64,000 nucleotides of DNA, taken from Mesobacterium_A hydrothermale. Lineage in GTDB: Bacteria > Pseudomonadota > Alphaproteobacteria > Rhodobacterales > Rhodobacteraceae. Positions 25,579 through 33,246 of the stretch are shown here, one piece after another. Below the pieces are notes generated by a model. It made no database searches. It saw only the letters and a program-made list of their open reading frames with translations, and had not been told where the DNA came from. Location of the stretch: assembly GCF_035818635.1 (NCBI RefSeq), contig NZ_JAYLLH010000013.1, forward strand, positions 1 to 64,000, written 5' to 3'. A program made the position numbers and the translations under genes. Every line of letters starts with the position of its first letter. The first letter of the stretch is position 1.

Positions 25579-26402
25579 TTTGAAAGGTCCTTTTCACGGC
25601 CGATGTCATCCACGGCGTTTTGCAATGCGATCCGGTCGAGCGACCCGAACGGCAGGGCCGCGAATGCTTCGATCCGGTGTTTCAGCGCGGCATAGGCGGC
25701 CTGGAACGCCAGGCTTTTCTCGGCATCCGTGCCGGTGGCCTTGACCGGGTCAGGCACCCCCCAATGGCCGCTGATCGGTTGCCCCGACCAGGCTGCGCAT
25801 TCCTCGTTCGCGGCCTGGTCGCAGACGGTAAAGACAAAGTCGAACACCGGTGCGCCGGGCTGTGTGAACTCTTGAATATTCTTGGCGCGCAGGGCCGAAG
25901 TGTCGAAACCTTTGGATCGCAGCAGATCCACCGCAAAGGGGTTCAGCTCTGATTTTGGCTTTGCCCCTGCGGAATAGACAGTGAACCTGTCGCCGCCCGC
26001 ATGGCGCAGCAACGTTTCGGCGAATATCGACCGGGCAGAGTTGCCGGTGCAGATGAACAGTACGTTATATTTCAGATCAGTCATGGGTATCGGTCCTTGC
26101 GCAGGTGACAGCAGGTCAGGCCGTCCGCGTCCACAGTCGGTGAATAGAAAGTCGAAGGTCTGTCGCACGGTCGTCATGTCGACCGAATAGAGCAGCGATG
26201 TCCCCGCTCGTTCCTGGGTGATCAGCCCCACCTGCTGAAGTGCGGACAGGTAGGCAGAGGTCGTACTGGCCTTTTGTCCCAGCACTGCAGCGATTTCACC
26301 GGCGGGCAGCCGGTTGGGATAGCGGCGCATCAGCAGCCGGAACAGGGCAAGCCGCTGCGGGTGGCCAAGGGTTGTCAGACGGTCGGGAATCTCTTTTTCC
26401 AT
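25575..26402 (-). CDS. arsRC: ArsR-ArsC fusion: arsenic repressor plus arsenate reductase
   Basis: 275 residues in two domains. Residues 1-95 form an ArsR winged helix (KASTTSAYLSALQQVGLITQ). Residues 108-260 form a low-molecular-weight phosphatase-type arsenate reductase with P-loop C118-TGNSARS-125 and the two resolving cysteines C194 (TVCDQAANEEC) and C202, as in thioredoxin-coupled ArsC. The ArsR half lacks the usual CVCDL sensor and contains only C90. An internal ATG (MTDLKYN, residue 107) could yield free ArsC. The start codon lies inside the operator inverted repeat with no visible Shine-Dalgarno. First gene of arsRC-gapdh-arsJ. Confidence 0.88.
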   Translation of the reverse strand: MEKEIPDRLTTLGHPQRLALFRLLMRRYPNRLPAGEIAAVLGQKASTTSAYLSALQQVGLITQERAGTSLLYSVDMTTVRQTFDFLFTDCGRGRPDLLSPAQGPIPMTDLKYNVLFICTGNSARSIFAETLLRHAGGDRFTVYSAGAKPKSELNPFAVDLLRSKGFDTSALRAKNIQEFTQPGAPVFDFVFTVCDQAANEECAAWSGQPISGHWGVPDPVKATGTDAEKSLAFQAAYAALKHRIEAFAALPFGSLDRIALQNAVDDIGREKDLSK

Positions 26403-26430
26403 ATTTCATGTAATAATGAAATATGGAAAA
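26395..26430. promoter_or_regulatory. arsRC operator: perfect 15-bp inverted repeat
   Basis: TTTTCCATATTTCAT and its exact complement flank a 6-base spacer (GTAATA). The dyad covers the first codons of arsRC (ATG at 26402-26400) and the upstream DNA. Size, symmetry and AT-richness fit an ArsR dimer site, so binding would block both transcription and access to the start codon. Confidence 0.8.
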
Positions 26431-26468
26431 CCCGTCAACCATGACTTCACGGTTCCCGACAACAGGAA

Positions 26469-27809
26469 TCACGGACGCGGCGCATGTGCTCTGGGCAAGG
26501 TTAGGGTCACGATCAAGCCGGGCGTATTGTCCGACAAACCCAGGCATCCGCCCGCAGCTTCTGCGATCTCGGCAGCGATGGACAGGCCAAGACCGGTGCC
26601 CGAGGTGTCGGCGCGCGCATGACGATGGACCAGCGCGTCGCGCTGCGCCTCTGGGATTCCCGATCCGTCATCGGCCACGCAGAGCGATACGGTGGCGTTT
26701 CCAGGCAGCGCGGAAAACCGCACGCGCGCAGTGGCATGGCGAGCGGCATTTTCAGCGATGGCCCCAAGCGCCTCGGCCAGGTCTGCGTCGTGCAGGGCGA
26801 CGGCAAGGCCGGGCGGGATATCCTGGTGCCACTCCAGGTCCGCCCCGTCGGGTGTGCGTTTCAGCACTGCGATCAGCCGGTCCGCCACCTGCGCCGGGTC
26901 GCAAAGCGCGTCCGCAGCGCGCGCGGCGGTGCGGGTCCGCGCCAGTTCGCGGTCCACAGTCCGGCGCATGGCGCGGGCGATGTCCTCGATTCCGGCGGCC
27001 TTGTCCGTGGCGCCGTGCGACCGCAGCCGCTCGGCCTCTCCCATCAGGGCCTGCAACGGGGTTTTCAAGCCGTGCGCCAGATCGGCTGCGCGCGACCGGG
27101 CGCGTTCGGTTTCAGCGGCGCGTGCGGTCAGGAGTTCGTCGATTTCCGCGGCGACCGGGCGCACCTCTGCCGGCCAGTCCTGCCCCATGCGGGCGGCCTT
27201 GCCGGCCCGCAGCGCAGCCACCCTGTCCCCCAACCCGCGCAACGGGCGCAGGCCGACCGACAACTGCACCCAGCCCGCCGCTATCAGGACGACGGCCAAC
27301 AGCCCCAGGAACGGCAGAAGTTCGGTGATGAAATCGCGTCGCGCGGCGGCAAGTTCTGCAAGGTCCATCCCCAGGGCGGCGCGCACTGCACCTCCGCCCA
27401 GACGGGCGGGCAGGGTGACGGAGCGTTCCAGGACCAGCAGCGTCTGTCCCGGTGGACCCGGCAGCCGATGCAGGTGCACCTGCCCCGTGTTCAGCGTGTC
27501 GTCTGGCAGAACCAGCACCACGTCCCACAAAGACCGTGACCGTTCGATGCCCTGCGCACCCTCGATCTGCCAGTAAAGCCCGCCATAAGGCAGGGCAAAG
27601 CGTGGATCGGCCGGCGGGCGGGCCAGCGTCAGCCCGTCGGGCCCAAGGTCAAGCCCGGCCAGTACCTGATCCAGATGCACGGTCAGTTCCGCCTCGGCCC
27701 GGCGTTCGACATGGGCGGCGAAAAGCTGTGACAGCCCCAGCGCAGCCAGCCCCAGCGCAATCAGAATAGCAAATGCGCCCGCAAGCGCAAGGCGCAGGCG
27801 CAGGCTCAT
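26469..27809 (-). CDS. Sensor histidine kinase, QseC/PhoQ-like
   Basis: 446-residue inner-membrane kinase. Two membrane segments (about 7-30 and 163-183) enclose a 130-residue periplasmic sensor. A HAMP-like linker leads to the phosphoacceptor H246 (ADLAHGLKTPLQAL), then the ATPase domain with AIAENAARHA, VADDGSGIPE and TSGTGLGLSIAAEIA. It overlaps its response regulator by 4 bases. The neighbouring PepSY genes suggest a signal connected with cell-envelope metal or redox state. 66 bases separate its stop from the arsRC start, so read-through into the arsenic operon is possible. Confidence 0.88.
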   Translation of the reverse strand: MSLRLRLALAGAFAILIALGLAALGLSQLFAAHVERRAEAELTVHLDQVLAGLDLGPDGLTLARPPADPRFALPYGGLYWQIEGAQGIERSRSLWDVVLVLPDDTLNTGQVHLHRLPGPPGQTLLVLERSVTLPARLGGGAVRAALGMDLAELAAARRDFITELLPFLGLLAVVLIAAGWVQLSVGLRPLRGLGDRVAALRAGKAARMGQDWPAEVRPVAAEIDELLTARAAETERARSRAADLAHGLKTPLQALMGEAERLRSHGATDKAAGIEDIARAMRRTVDRELARTRTAARAADALCDPAQVADRLIAVLKRTPDGADLEWHQDIPPGLAVALHDADLAEALGAIAENAARHATARVRFSALPGNATVSLCVADDGSGIPEAQRDALVHRHARADTSGTGLGLSIAAEIAEAAGGCLGLSDNTPGLIVTLTLPRAHAPRP

Positions 27810-28465
27810 GGCTGCTCCAGGAAATACCCGAAGCCGCGCCGCGTCCCGATCACGCCCGGGCCCAGCTTGCGCCGCAACCGGGCAATCACCGCCTCCAGCG
27901 CGTTGGCTTCGCGGGCGTCATCGTCGCCATAGAGATGTTCCAGCAATTCCGTCGGCGGTACCGGGCGGTCGCGATATTGCATCAGGTAGGCCAGCAGCCG
28001 GTATTCCAGCGCTGTGACCTTGATCGGTACGCCGCGCACGGCAACCCCCATGCGGTTGGTGTCCAGGCTGAGGAGTCCCGCCTCTTGCAACGCGGCGGCA
28101 TGCCCCCCTGCGCGGCGCACCAAAGCGCGGGCGCGGGCCACCAGTTCTTCCATCCGGAAGGGTTTCGGAAGATAGTCGTCGGCCCCCGCCTCGATCCCTT
28201 CGACGCGTTCCTGCCAGGTGCCGCGCGCTGTCAGCACCAGCACCGGCATCGCTCGCCCGTTCGCGCGCCAGCGTTTCAGCACCGCCAGCCCGTCCAGACC
28301 CGGCAAGCCAAGGTCCAGCACGACCAGATCATAATCCTCGGTATCGCCCAGAAACCACGCGTCTTCACCGTCCCCGGTGGATTCGACGCGAAAGCCCGCG
28401 GCGTTCAGCGCGGCTTCCAGATCGGCAGCGATGCGGGGGTCATCCTCGACGGCAAGGGCTCGCAT
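27806..28465 (-). CDS. OmpR-family response regulator
   Basis: 219 residues: receiver domain with phosphorylation site D51 (LVVLDLGLPGLDG) and an acidic pair at D8/D9 (VEDDP), followed by a winged-helix DNA-binding domain (LTALEYRLLAYLMQ-type region, then VIARLRRKLGPGVIGTRRG). QseB/PhoP-like. It starts next to the stop of an upstream PepSY gene and is coupled to the kinase. Direct repeats with an 11-base period in the nearby divergent promoter are candidate binding sites. Confidence 0.9.
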   Translation of the reverse strand: MRALAVEDDPRIAADLEAALNAAGFRVESTGDGEDAWFLGDTEDYDLVVLDLGLPGLDGLAVLKRWRANGRAMPVLVLTARGTWQERVEGIEAGADDYLPKPFRMEELVARARALVRRAGGHAAALQEAGLLSLDTNRMGVAVRGVPIKVTALEYRLLAYLMQYRDRPVPPTELLEHLYGDDDAREANALEAVIARLRRKLGPGVIGTRRGFGYFLEQP

Positions 28466-28466
28466 G

Positions 28467-28760
28467 TCAGTCGTCCTCGCGCTCGATCTCCAGCACCTGT
28501 CCGGTGGCGGCGTCGATCTTGACCTCGTAAAGGCGACCTTCGGGGGAAATCAGTTCCAGTTCATAACGCCACCGGCCACGTTTCTGATCCAGCTCGACGC
28601 TGATGACGCGCCCGGGTCGTGTGTCTTCGGCAGCTTGCAGGATCGCGGTCAGGGGCAGGATCTCTCCGGCCTCCAGCGCGTCGCGCGCGCGGTCGTGATC
28701 ATCGCCATCCGCCCAGGCGGGCGCGGCAAGACAGACAAGAAAGAGAACAGCGCGGATCAT
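28467..28760 (-). CDS. Small periplasmic PepSY-domain protein
   Basis: 97 residues: signal peptide MIRAVLFLVCLAAPAWA, then one PepSY domain (RWRYELELISPEGRLYEVKIDAATGQVLEI). ATG 28760 was preferred to the GTG at 28766 because it directly precedes the signal peptide. PepSY domains bind or inhibit partners in the envelope and often accompany two-component systems of this type. It is the first gene of a PepSY-regulator-kinase operon and is divergent from a second PepSY gene. Confidence 0.8.
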   Translation of the reverse strand: MIRAVLFLVCLAAPAWADGDDHDRARDALEAGEILPLTAILQAAEDTRPGRVISVELDQKRGRWRYELELISPEGRLYEVKIDAATGQVLEIEREDD

Positions 28761-28782
28761 GATCACAGTCTTTATCCAAACG

Positions 28783-28825
28783 AAGCTGACAGCAAGCTGA
28801 CAGACGCGGTCAGGATGGCGTCAGG
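28783..28825. promoter_or_regulatory. Direct repeats of 11-base period in the divergent PepSY promoter
   Basis: AAGCTGACAG occurs at 28783 and again at 28794. GTCAGG occurs at 28809 and again at 28820. Both pairs have an 11-base start-to-start spacing, the pattern recognised by OmpR-family dimers. The region lies between the two divergent transcription units and may let the response regulator control both. Confidence 0.55.
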
Positions 28826-28894
28826 CGACTCGGGTCATAACAGCCCTACTGCAGCAAAACGAGCTGCCGAACCAAAACCCAAGGAGACTGACAC

Positions 28895-29233
28895 ATGACC
28901 CGGACCATTCTTTTCGCCGCCACGCTGACCACTGCTGCAAGCCTGTTCGCCCTGGGCGCCAATGCCCAATCGACCGGGACGCCGCAGATGACCGTGGCGC
29001 AGATCGCATCCATGCTGGCCGAGCAGGGCTATACGGTGCGCGAGATCGAACTGGAGCGCGGCCGCTTTGATGTCGAAATGATCGACGCCAAAGGCATGAA
29101 GGTCGAAGCGTACCTGGATGCCGCGACCGGCGAAGTCCTTCCCTACGCCGACGATGACGACAGCGAAGACGACGATGATGATCGCGGCGGCAAAGGCGAC
29201 CGTGATCGTGACGGCGGCCGGGATGACGACTGA
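28895..29233 (+). CDS. Periplasmic PepSY protein with acidic Asp-rich tail
   Basis: 112 residues: signal peptide ending ALGANA-QS, a PepSY domain at about 30-85 (YTVREIELERGRFDVEMID, VEAYLDAATGEVLPY), then a tail of Asp, Arg and Gly (DDDDSEDDDDDRGGKGDR-type) of about 25 residues. The tail could bind cations. AAGGAGACTGACAC provides a good ribosome site. The stop overlaps the next start (TGATG), coupling it to cytochrome b561. Confidence 0.8.
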   Translation: MTRTILFAATLTTAASLFALGANAQSTGTPQMTVAQIASMLAEQGYTVREIELERGRFDVEMIDAKGMKVEAYLDAATGEVLPYADDDDSEDDDDDRGGKGDRDRDGGRDDD

Positions 29234-29862
29234 TGTCGCGGGCTGACGCCAATGGTCTGGTGCAGGTCTGGGACCCCTTGATCCGCATCGGCCATTGGGT
29301 GCTGGTGGTGGCATTTGCCACCGCCTACCTGACCGAAGGCGAACCGGAATGGCTGCACGCCTATGCCGGGTACACCATCGCCGCGGTTGTGGCGGGGCGG
29401 GTGATCTGGGGATTTGTCGGTCCACGCCGGGCCCGGTTCACCGATTTCGTGACCGGACCGAAACGGGTGGTCGACTATTTGCGTGGGCTGGCCACGGGGC
29501 GGTCCACACGCCACATCGGCCATAGCCCGGCCGGCGGCGCGATGACGGTGGCGCTGCTGATCATGCTGGCGCTGACCACGCTGACCGGCATGGCGACGCT
29601 GGCGGTGGACGAGGGCCGCGGCCCGCTGGCGGGGATTGTCGCGGAACACAGTCTGCCCGCGGGTGTCTATTCGGACGACAGTCACGCGATCCGCGGCGAC
29701 AGCGACGGCGAAGACGGTCTGAAAGACCTTCACGAACTCGCCGCGAATGCGACGCTTGCCCTGGTTTTCCTGCACCTTGCCGGGGTGATCGTCGCCAGCC
29801 TGGCACATCGTGAAAACCTTGTGCGGGCGATGATCAACGGGCGCAAACGCGCGTTCGAATGA
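29233..29862 (+). CDS. Cytochrome b561-type membrane protein
   Basis: 209 residues with four hydrophobic helices of the cytochrome b561 / Ni-Fe-hydrogenase cytochrome b family. Histidines for haem ligation are visible in WDPLIRIGHWVLV, EWLHAYAGYTI, DLHELAANA and VFLHLAGVI. Between helices 3 and 4 an acidic loop (YSDDSHAIRGDSDGEDG) faces one side. It probably moves electrons between the quinone pool and a periplasmic acceptor. It is paired with a PepSY protein, a common arrangement for putative metal or flavin reductases. Confidence 0.82.
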   Translation: MSRADANGLVQVWDPLIRIGHWVLVVAFATAYLTEGEPEWLHAYAGYTIAAVVAGRVIWGFVGPRRARFTDFVTGPKRVVDYLRGLATGRSTRHIGHSPAGGAMTVALLIMLALTTLTGMATLAVDEGRGPLAGIVAEHSLPAGVYSDDSHAIRGDSDGEDGLKDLHELAANATLALVFLHLAGVIVASLAHRENLVRAMINGRKRAFE

Positions 29863-29973
29863 TCATCGGGCACCGGGCAGACTGCCATGCCCGGTGCCGT
29901 TCTGACAGGTGGTCACTTCGCCACACGGATTCGCGTTTGTGAATGCGACTGTCCATGGTATCGGTTTCCTGAA

Positions 29974-30333
29974 ATGATGCAGGCGCGCTGGATATTGGCC
30001 CTCAGGGTCTTGATGATGATGCTTGTTGTCGCGCTGGCGACGACGGGCTTTTCGCATCGTTTCACCGCGTCCTCTGATCAGCAGGCACAGCGTTACGCGG
30101 CGAGTTTCGGGTTGGATGCCTCTGCCATCTGCGGCGGGGGATCGGAAGGCACCGCTGACCACGGCTGTGACGCCTGCCGGCTGCATGCGGCGATGGCGTT
30201 GTCCGATCCGGCGATCGTCACCACCGCACTGGTCCTGTCACTGACGCCGGTCGCCTGGGCTGACGCCCGGCCTGCCCGTGCCGCCACATCGCACGATGCC
30301 ACGCCGCCCGTGCGCGGCCCGCCACAGGTCTGA
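29974..30333 (+). CDS. DUF2946-like small secreted/membrane protein
   Basis: 119 residues. The N-terminal hydrophobic segment (LRVLMMMLVVALATTGFSH) is a signal or anchor. The middle has AICGGGSEG and DHGCDACRLH, a Cys/His cluster, and the C-terminus ends in the Pro-rich form PPVRGPPQV seen in DUF2946 proteins. ATG 29974 or 29977 is likely. DUF2946 proteins are often near copper-handling genes, so metal binding is a reasonable but unproven idea. A second protein of similar layout follows. Confidence 0.55.
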   Translation: MMQARWILALRVLMMMLVVALATTGFSHRFTASSDQQAQRYAASFGLDASAICGGGSEGTADHGCDACRLHAAMALSDPAIVTTALVLSLTPVAWADARPARAATSHDATPPVRGPPQV

Positions 30334-30466
30334 GTTTCCCGAACCCTTCGTGAAAACTCCCCGATCTGTTTCGGGGTCCGGCTTGTAGAGATCTGCGTGA
30401 GCAACCGACCGTCTGTCCCGGCCCGTCCGGCATTCCCTGGCATCCGCCTGCGGTGATGCGCTGACC

Positions 30467-30847
30467 ATGCGCCTTGTCGCCCAAATCGTCCTGCGTGCAT
30501 TGTTGATCGTCGCAGTGCTTGGCCTGGCCACCGTGCCGGACGGGATGATGCGTGCGCAAGGGCCGGATGGATTCAAGCTGGTGTTGTGCACCGAAAACGG
30601 CACGCAAGAGGTTTGGCTGACCGCCGACGGTACAGTTGTGCCCGCTGACGACGACAGCACAGAACACACCAAGCGCCCGCATTGCGTGCAAGTTGCGCTG
30701 GGTCAGGCCGATGCCCCGCCCTGCGACGTGGTGCCGGTGCGCGCCGTACTGCGGCCCGCCGTCCTGGCAACACCCGATCACCAGACCCCGCGCCCGCAAC
30801 TGTACCGCGCCGCGGCGCGGGTGCGCGCGCCTCCTGTCCCGGTCTGA
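30467..30847 (+). CDS. DUF2946-like small secreted/membrane protein, second copy
   Basis: 126 residues with an N-terminal hydrophobic helix (IVLRALLIVAVLGLATV), then KLVLCTENGTQEVWLTADGT, a His/Cys region (RPHCVQVALGQADAPPC) and the C-terminal RAPPVPV. Layout matches the preceding gene, although sequence identity is low. Four cysteines/histidines could hold a metal. It sits between the first copy and a Crp/Fnr regulator on the same strand, with a weak hairpin in the preceding spacer. Confidence 0.6.
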   Translation: MRLVAQIVLRALLIVAVLGLATVPDGMMRAQGPDGFKLVLCTENGTQEVWLTADGTVVPADDDSTEHTKRPHCVQVALGQADAPPCDVVPVRAVLRPAVLATPDHQTPRPQLYRAAARVRAPPVPV

Positions 30848-30898
30848 GCCGGGGCCGATCCGGCCCCCGACTTTCAGATCAAGGACAAGGAGCGCGAG

Positions 30899-31606
30899 AT
30901 GAACGCGATCAACCAAACCTGGCTCGACAAGGATGCAGAGATCCTCGAAGGCCCCAGACCTGCCCTGTTTCGGGGGCTGTCCGTGCAGGACATGGACAGG
31001 CTTTACGATGCCTGCCAGACAGAAACCTATGTCGATGGGCAAACCGTGCGCCGCCCGCAGATGCTGGGCCTGGTCGAAGAGGGTGCCTTGCGCGAAGACA
31101 TGGACACCGACGGCGTTCCGCGTCTGTTCGCGCTGACGTTCCGTGGCGAGCTTGTGGCGCCGCATGGCCCGCGCACACAGGCGACGCGGGTGCACGCAAT
31201 GGGTGAAACGCGGTTGCTGACCTGCGAAAGCGGCACGTTTTCGGATTTATGTGTAACGATACCCCGGCTGCGACTGAACGTGCTGCAATTGATGCATGAC
31301 CAACTGGATGCTGCGCGGAACTGGCACCTGCTGCTGGGCCGCAAGACCGCGGCAGAGCGGATGGCGTCGCTTTTGTACGATGTCTATCGTCGGCAGGGTT
31401 GCCCGGACGAAATCGCCTTTGGGCTCAGCCGGGCCGAGATCGGCCAGATGCTGGGACTGACGCTGGAGACCGCGTCCCGCCAGTTGCGCGCGCTTCAGAA
31501 GGCCGAGATCGTCAGCCTGCCGTCGCGCGGAACGGTCTGCGTTCTGGAGCCGCAGCGCCTGCTTCTTGCCACTGGCGACATGTCCGAACAGCGTCGCGCG
31601 GCCTGA
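30899..31606 (+). CDS. Crp/Fnr-family transcriptional regulator
   Basis: 235 residues: N-terminal cyclic-nucleotide-binding-like sensor barrel and C-terminal HTH (LSRAEIGQMLGLTLETASRQ) with the FNR-type recognition helix ETASRQLR. The N-terminal cysteine cluster that holds the Fe-S centre of FnrL is missing; only scattered cysteines are present. It is therefore not a classical oxygen sensor. AAGGAGCGCGAG precedes the ATG. The location downstream of the DUF2946-like pair suggests local control, target unknown. Confidence 0.82.
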   Translation: MNAINQTWLDKDAEILEGPRPALFRGLSVQDMDRLYDACQTETYVDGQTVRRPQMLGLVEEGALREDMDTDGVPRLFALTFRGELVAPHGPRTQATRVHAMGETRLLTCESGTFSDLCVTIPRLRLNVLQLMHDQLDAARNWHLLLGRKTAAERMASLLYDVYRRQGCPDEIAFGLSRAEIGQMLGLTLETASRQLRALQKAEIVSLPSRGTVCVLEPQRLLLATGDMSEQRRAA

Positions 31607-31793
31607 TCCGGGGCAACCCTGCCCAGTTTTGGGTGGGGCGCCGATCGCAAAGGGCGTCGGAAAGATCGGAATCCGCGTCGTTTCCCGTTCGCGTCCCTGA
31701 AGAACTGTCTGTATCTGTGGTCTCACCTTGCGTGACGGTGGCCGGCAGACCGGTGCGTGCCGTCAGACGCACACCACATGCAATGAGACCGGA

Positions 31794-32906
31794 ATGACCA
31801 AGACTATCGTCAACAGCTGGAATGAATGGGACCCGTTGAAACATGTGATCGTGGGCCGCGCCGACGATTGCCATATCCCGCCCGCGGAACCCGCGCTGGA
31901 TGCCAAGGTGCCTGAGGACAGCGACATGCGCGGCCAGTGGGGCCGCCGTCCGCAGGACACCATCGACCGCGCCAACGAACTGCTCGACACATTCGCCGCC
32001 CAACTGGAAGCCCGTGGTATCTGTGTCGACCGGCCAACGCCGATCGACCATTCGAAACCCGTCACCACGCCGGATTTCCATACTGACAGCCAATTTGGCT
32101 GCATGCCGCCGCGCGACGTTCTGCTGACCGTCGGGAACGAGATCCTCGAGGCGACGATGTCCTATCGCTGCCGGTGGTTCGAATACCTGAACTATCGTCC
32201 CCTGATGCAGAAATACTGGGAAGAAGACCCGAATTTCCGGCACGAAGCCGCGCCCAAGCCACGCCTGACCGATGCGGATTATCACCCCGACTACCTGTCC
32301 GAAAAGATCGGCGTGGAAAAGCGCCTGCAGTGGGCCGCCGAAAAGTTTTTCGTCACAACCGAGGAAGAGCCGTTGTTCGACGCGGCAGACGTGCTGCGGT
32401 TCGGACGGGACCTTGTGGTGCAGCACGGGTTTACCACGAACCTCAAGGGTATCGAGTGGCTTCGCCGTCATTTCCCGGATCACCGGGTGCATGCGGTAAA
32501 CTTTCCCGGGGACCCGTATCCGATCCACATCGACGCAACCTTTACGCCGCTGCGCCCGGGACTGATCCTGAACAATCCGCAGCGCCGCCTGCCGGAAGAG
32601 CAGCGCAAGATGTTCAACGACAACGGCTGGGAAATCGTCGATGCGGCGCAGCCATCGCACAACCAGCCGCCGCCACTGTGCTATTCGTCGGTCTGGCTGT
32701 CGATGAATGTGCTGGTGCTGGATCCCAAGACCGTCTGCGTCGAGAAATCCGAGGTCTGGCAGGCAGAGCAGATGGACAAGCTGGGTATGGAGGTGGTCGA
32801 GGTCGATCTGCGCGATGCCTATGCCTTTGGCGGCGGCCTGCATTGCAGCACCGCCGATGTCTATCGCGAAGGCACCTGCGAGGACTATTTCCCGAACCTG
32901 TCCTGA
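31794..32906 (+). CDS. Arginine:glycine amidinotransferase-like enzyme
   Basis: 370 residues of the AGAT/StrB amidinotransferase family, which moves the amidino group of arginine to an amine acceptor such as glycine. The catalytic triad of human AGAT (D254, H303, C407) is reproduced as D199 (FDAADVLRFGRD), H245 (IHIDATF) and C351 (GGGLHCSTADV). SVWLSMNVLVLD is also conserved. No leader peptide is present, consistent with a bacterial enzyme. ATG 31794 starts the family-like NSWNEWDPL. Glycine is the best guess for acceptor (guanidinoacetate product). No creatine pathway gene adjoins it, so the acceptor is unproven. Confidence 0.85.
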   Translation: MTKTIVNSWNEWDPLKHVIVGRADDCHIPPAEPALDAKVPEDSDMRGQWGRRPQDTIDRANELLDTFAAQLEARGICVDRPTPIDHSKPVTTPDFHTDSQFGCMPPRDVLLTVGNEILEATMSYRCRWFEYLNYRPLMQKYWEEDPNFRHEAAPKPRLTDADYHPDYLSEKIGVEKRLQWAAEKFFVTTEEEPLFDAADVLRFGRDLVVQHGFTTNLKGIEWLRRHFPDHRVHAVNFPGDPYPIHIDATFTPLRPGLILNNPQRRLPEEQRKMFNDNGWEIVDAAQPSHNQPPPLCYSSVWLSMNVLVLDPKTVCVEKSEVWQAEQMDKLGMEVVEVDLRDAYAFGGGLHCSTADVYREGTCEDYFPNLS

Positions 32907-33246
32907 TCACCGGGACGCGGGCGCTGCTTTGCCGGCGTCCGCGTCGGGATTCGTACCCTGCACCGCGACGAACTTGATTGGTTCGTCGTCCGCTATTGGC
33001 GCCTGCGAAGGCGGTGGCGACATGACCACCCATCCGCAATCCCAGCCAGCTGAATGCAAGTGGTCGGACGCGATGAGTCTGTACCTTCAAGGCGGGAACA
33101 GTCGGCTGCATCAGGGGCGGGGCGAACTACATCCCGCACGAATGTGTCCGGCTGTGTGACCTGGTGCAGCCAGAGCACATCGCTGGCGCAATGGCAAAAA
33201 GCTGCTGCACTCGTTTTCGCACATGGGGGAAAGCGACCAATTCAGC
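32907..33246. other. Gene-poor spacer of 340 bases between convergent genes
   Basis: I see no supported gene. A 7-bp stem (GACGCGG at 32914, CCGCGTC at 32939) just after the amidinotransferase stop could be a terminator but has no T-run. The rest lacks a start with a ribosome site, and short frames in it resemble no family I recognise. It may hold remnants of a degraded gene. Confidence 0.6.
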
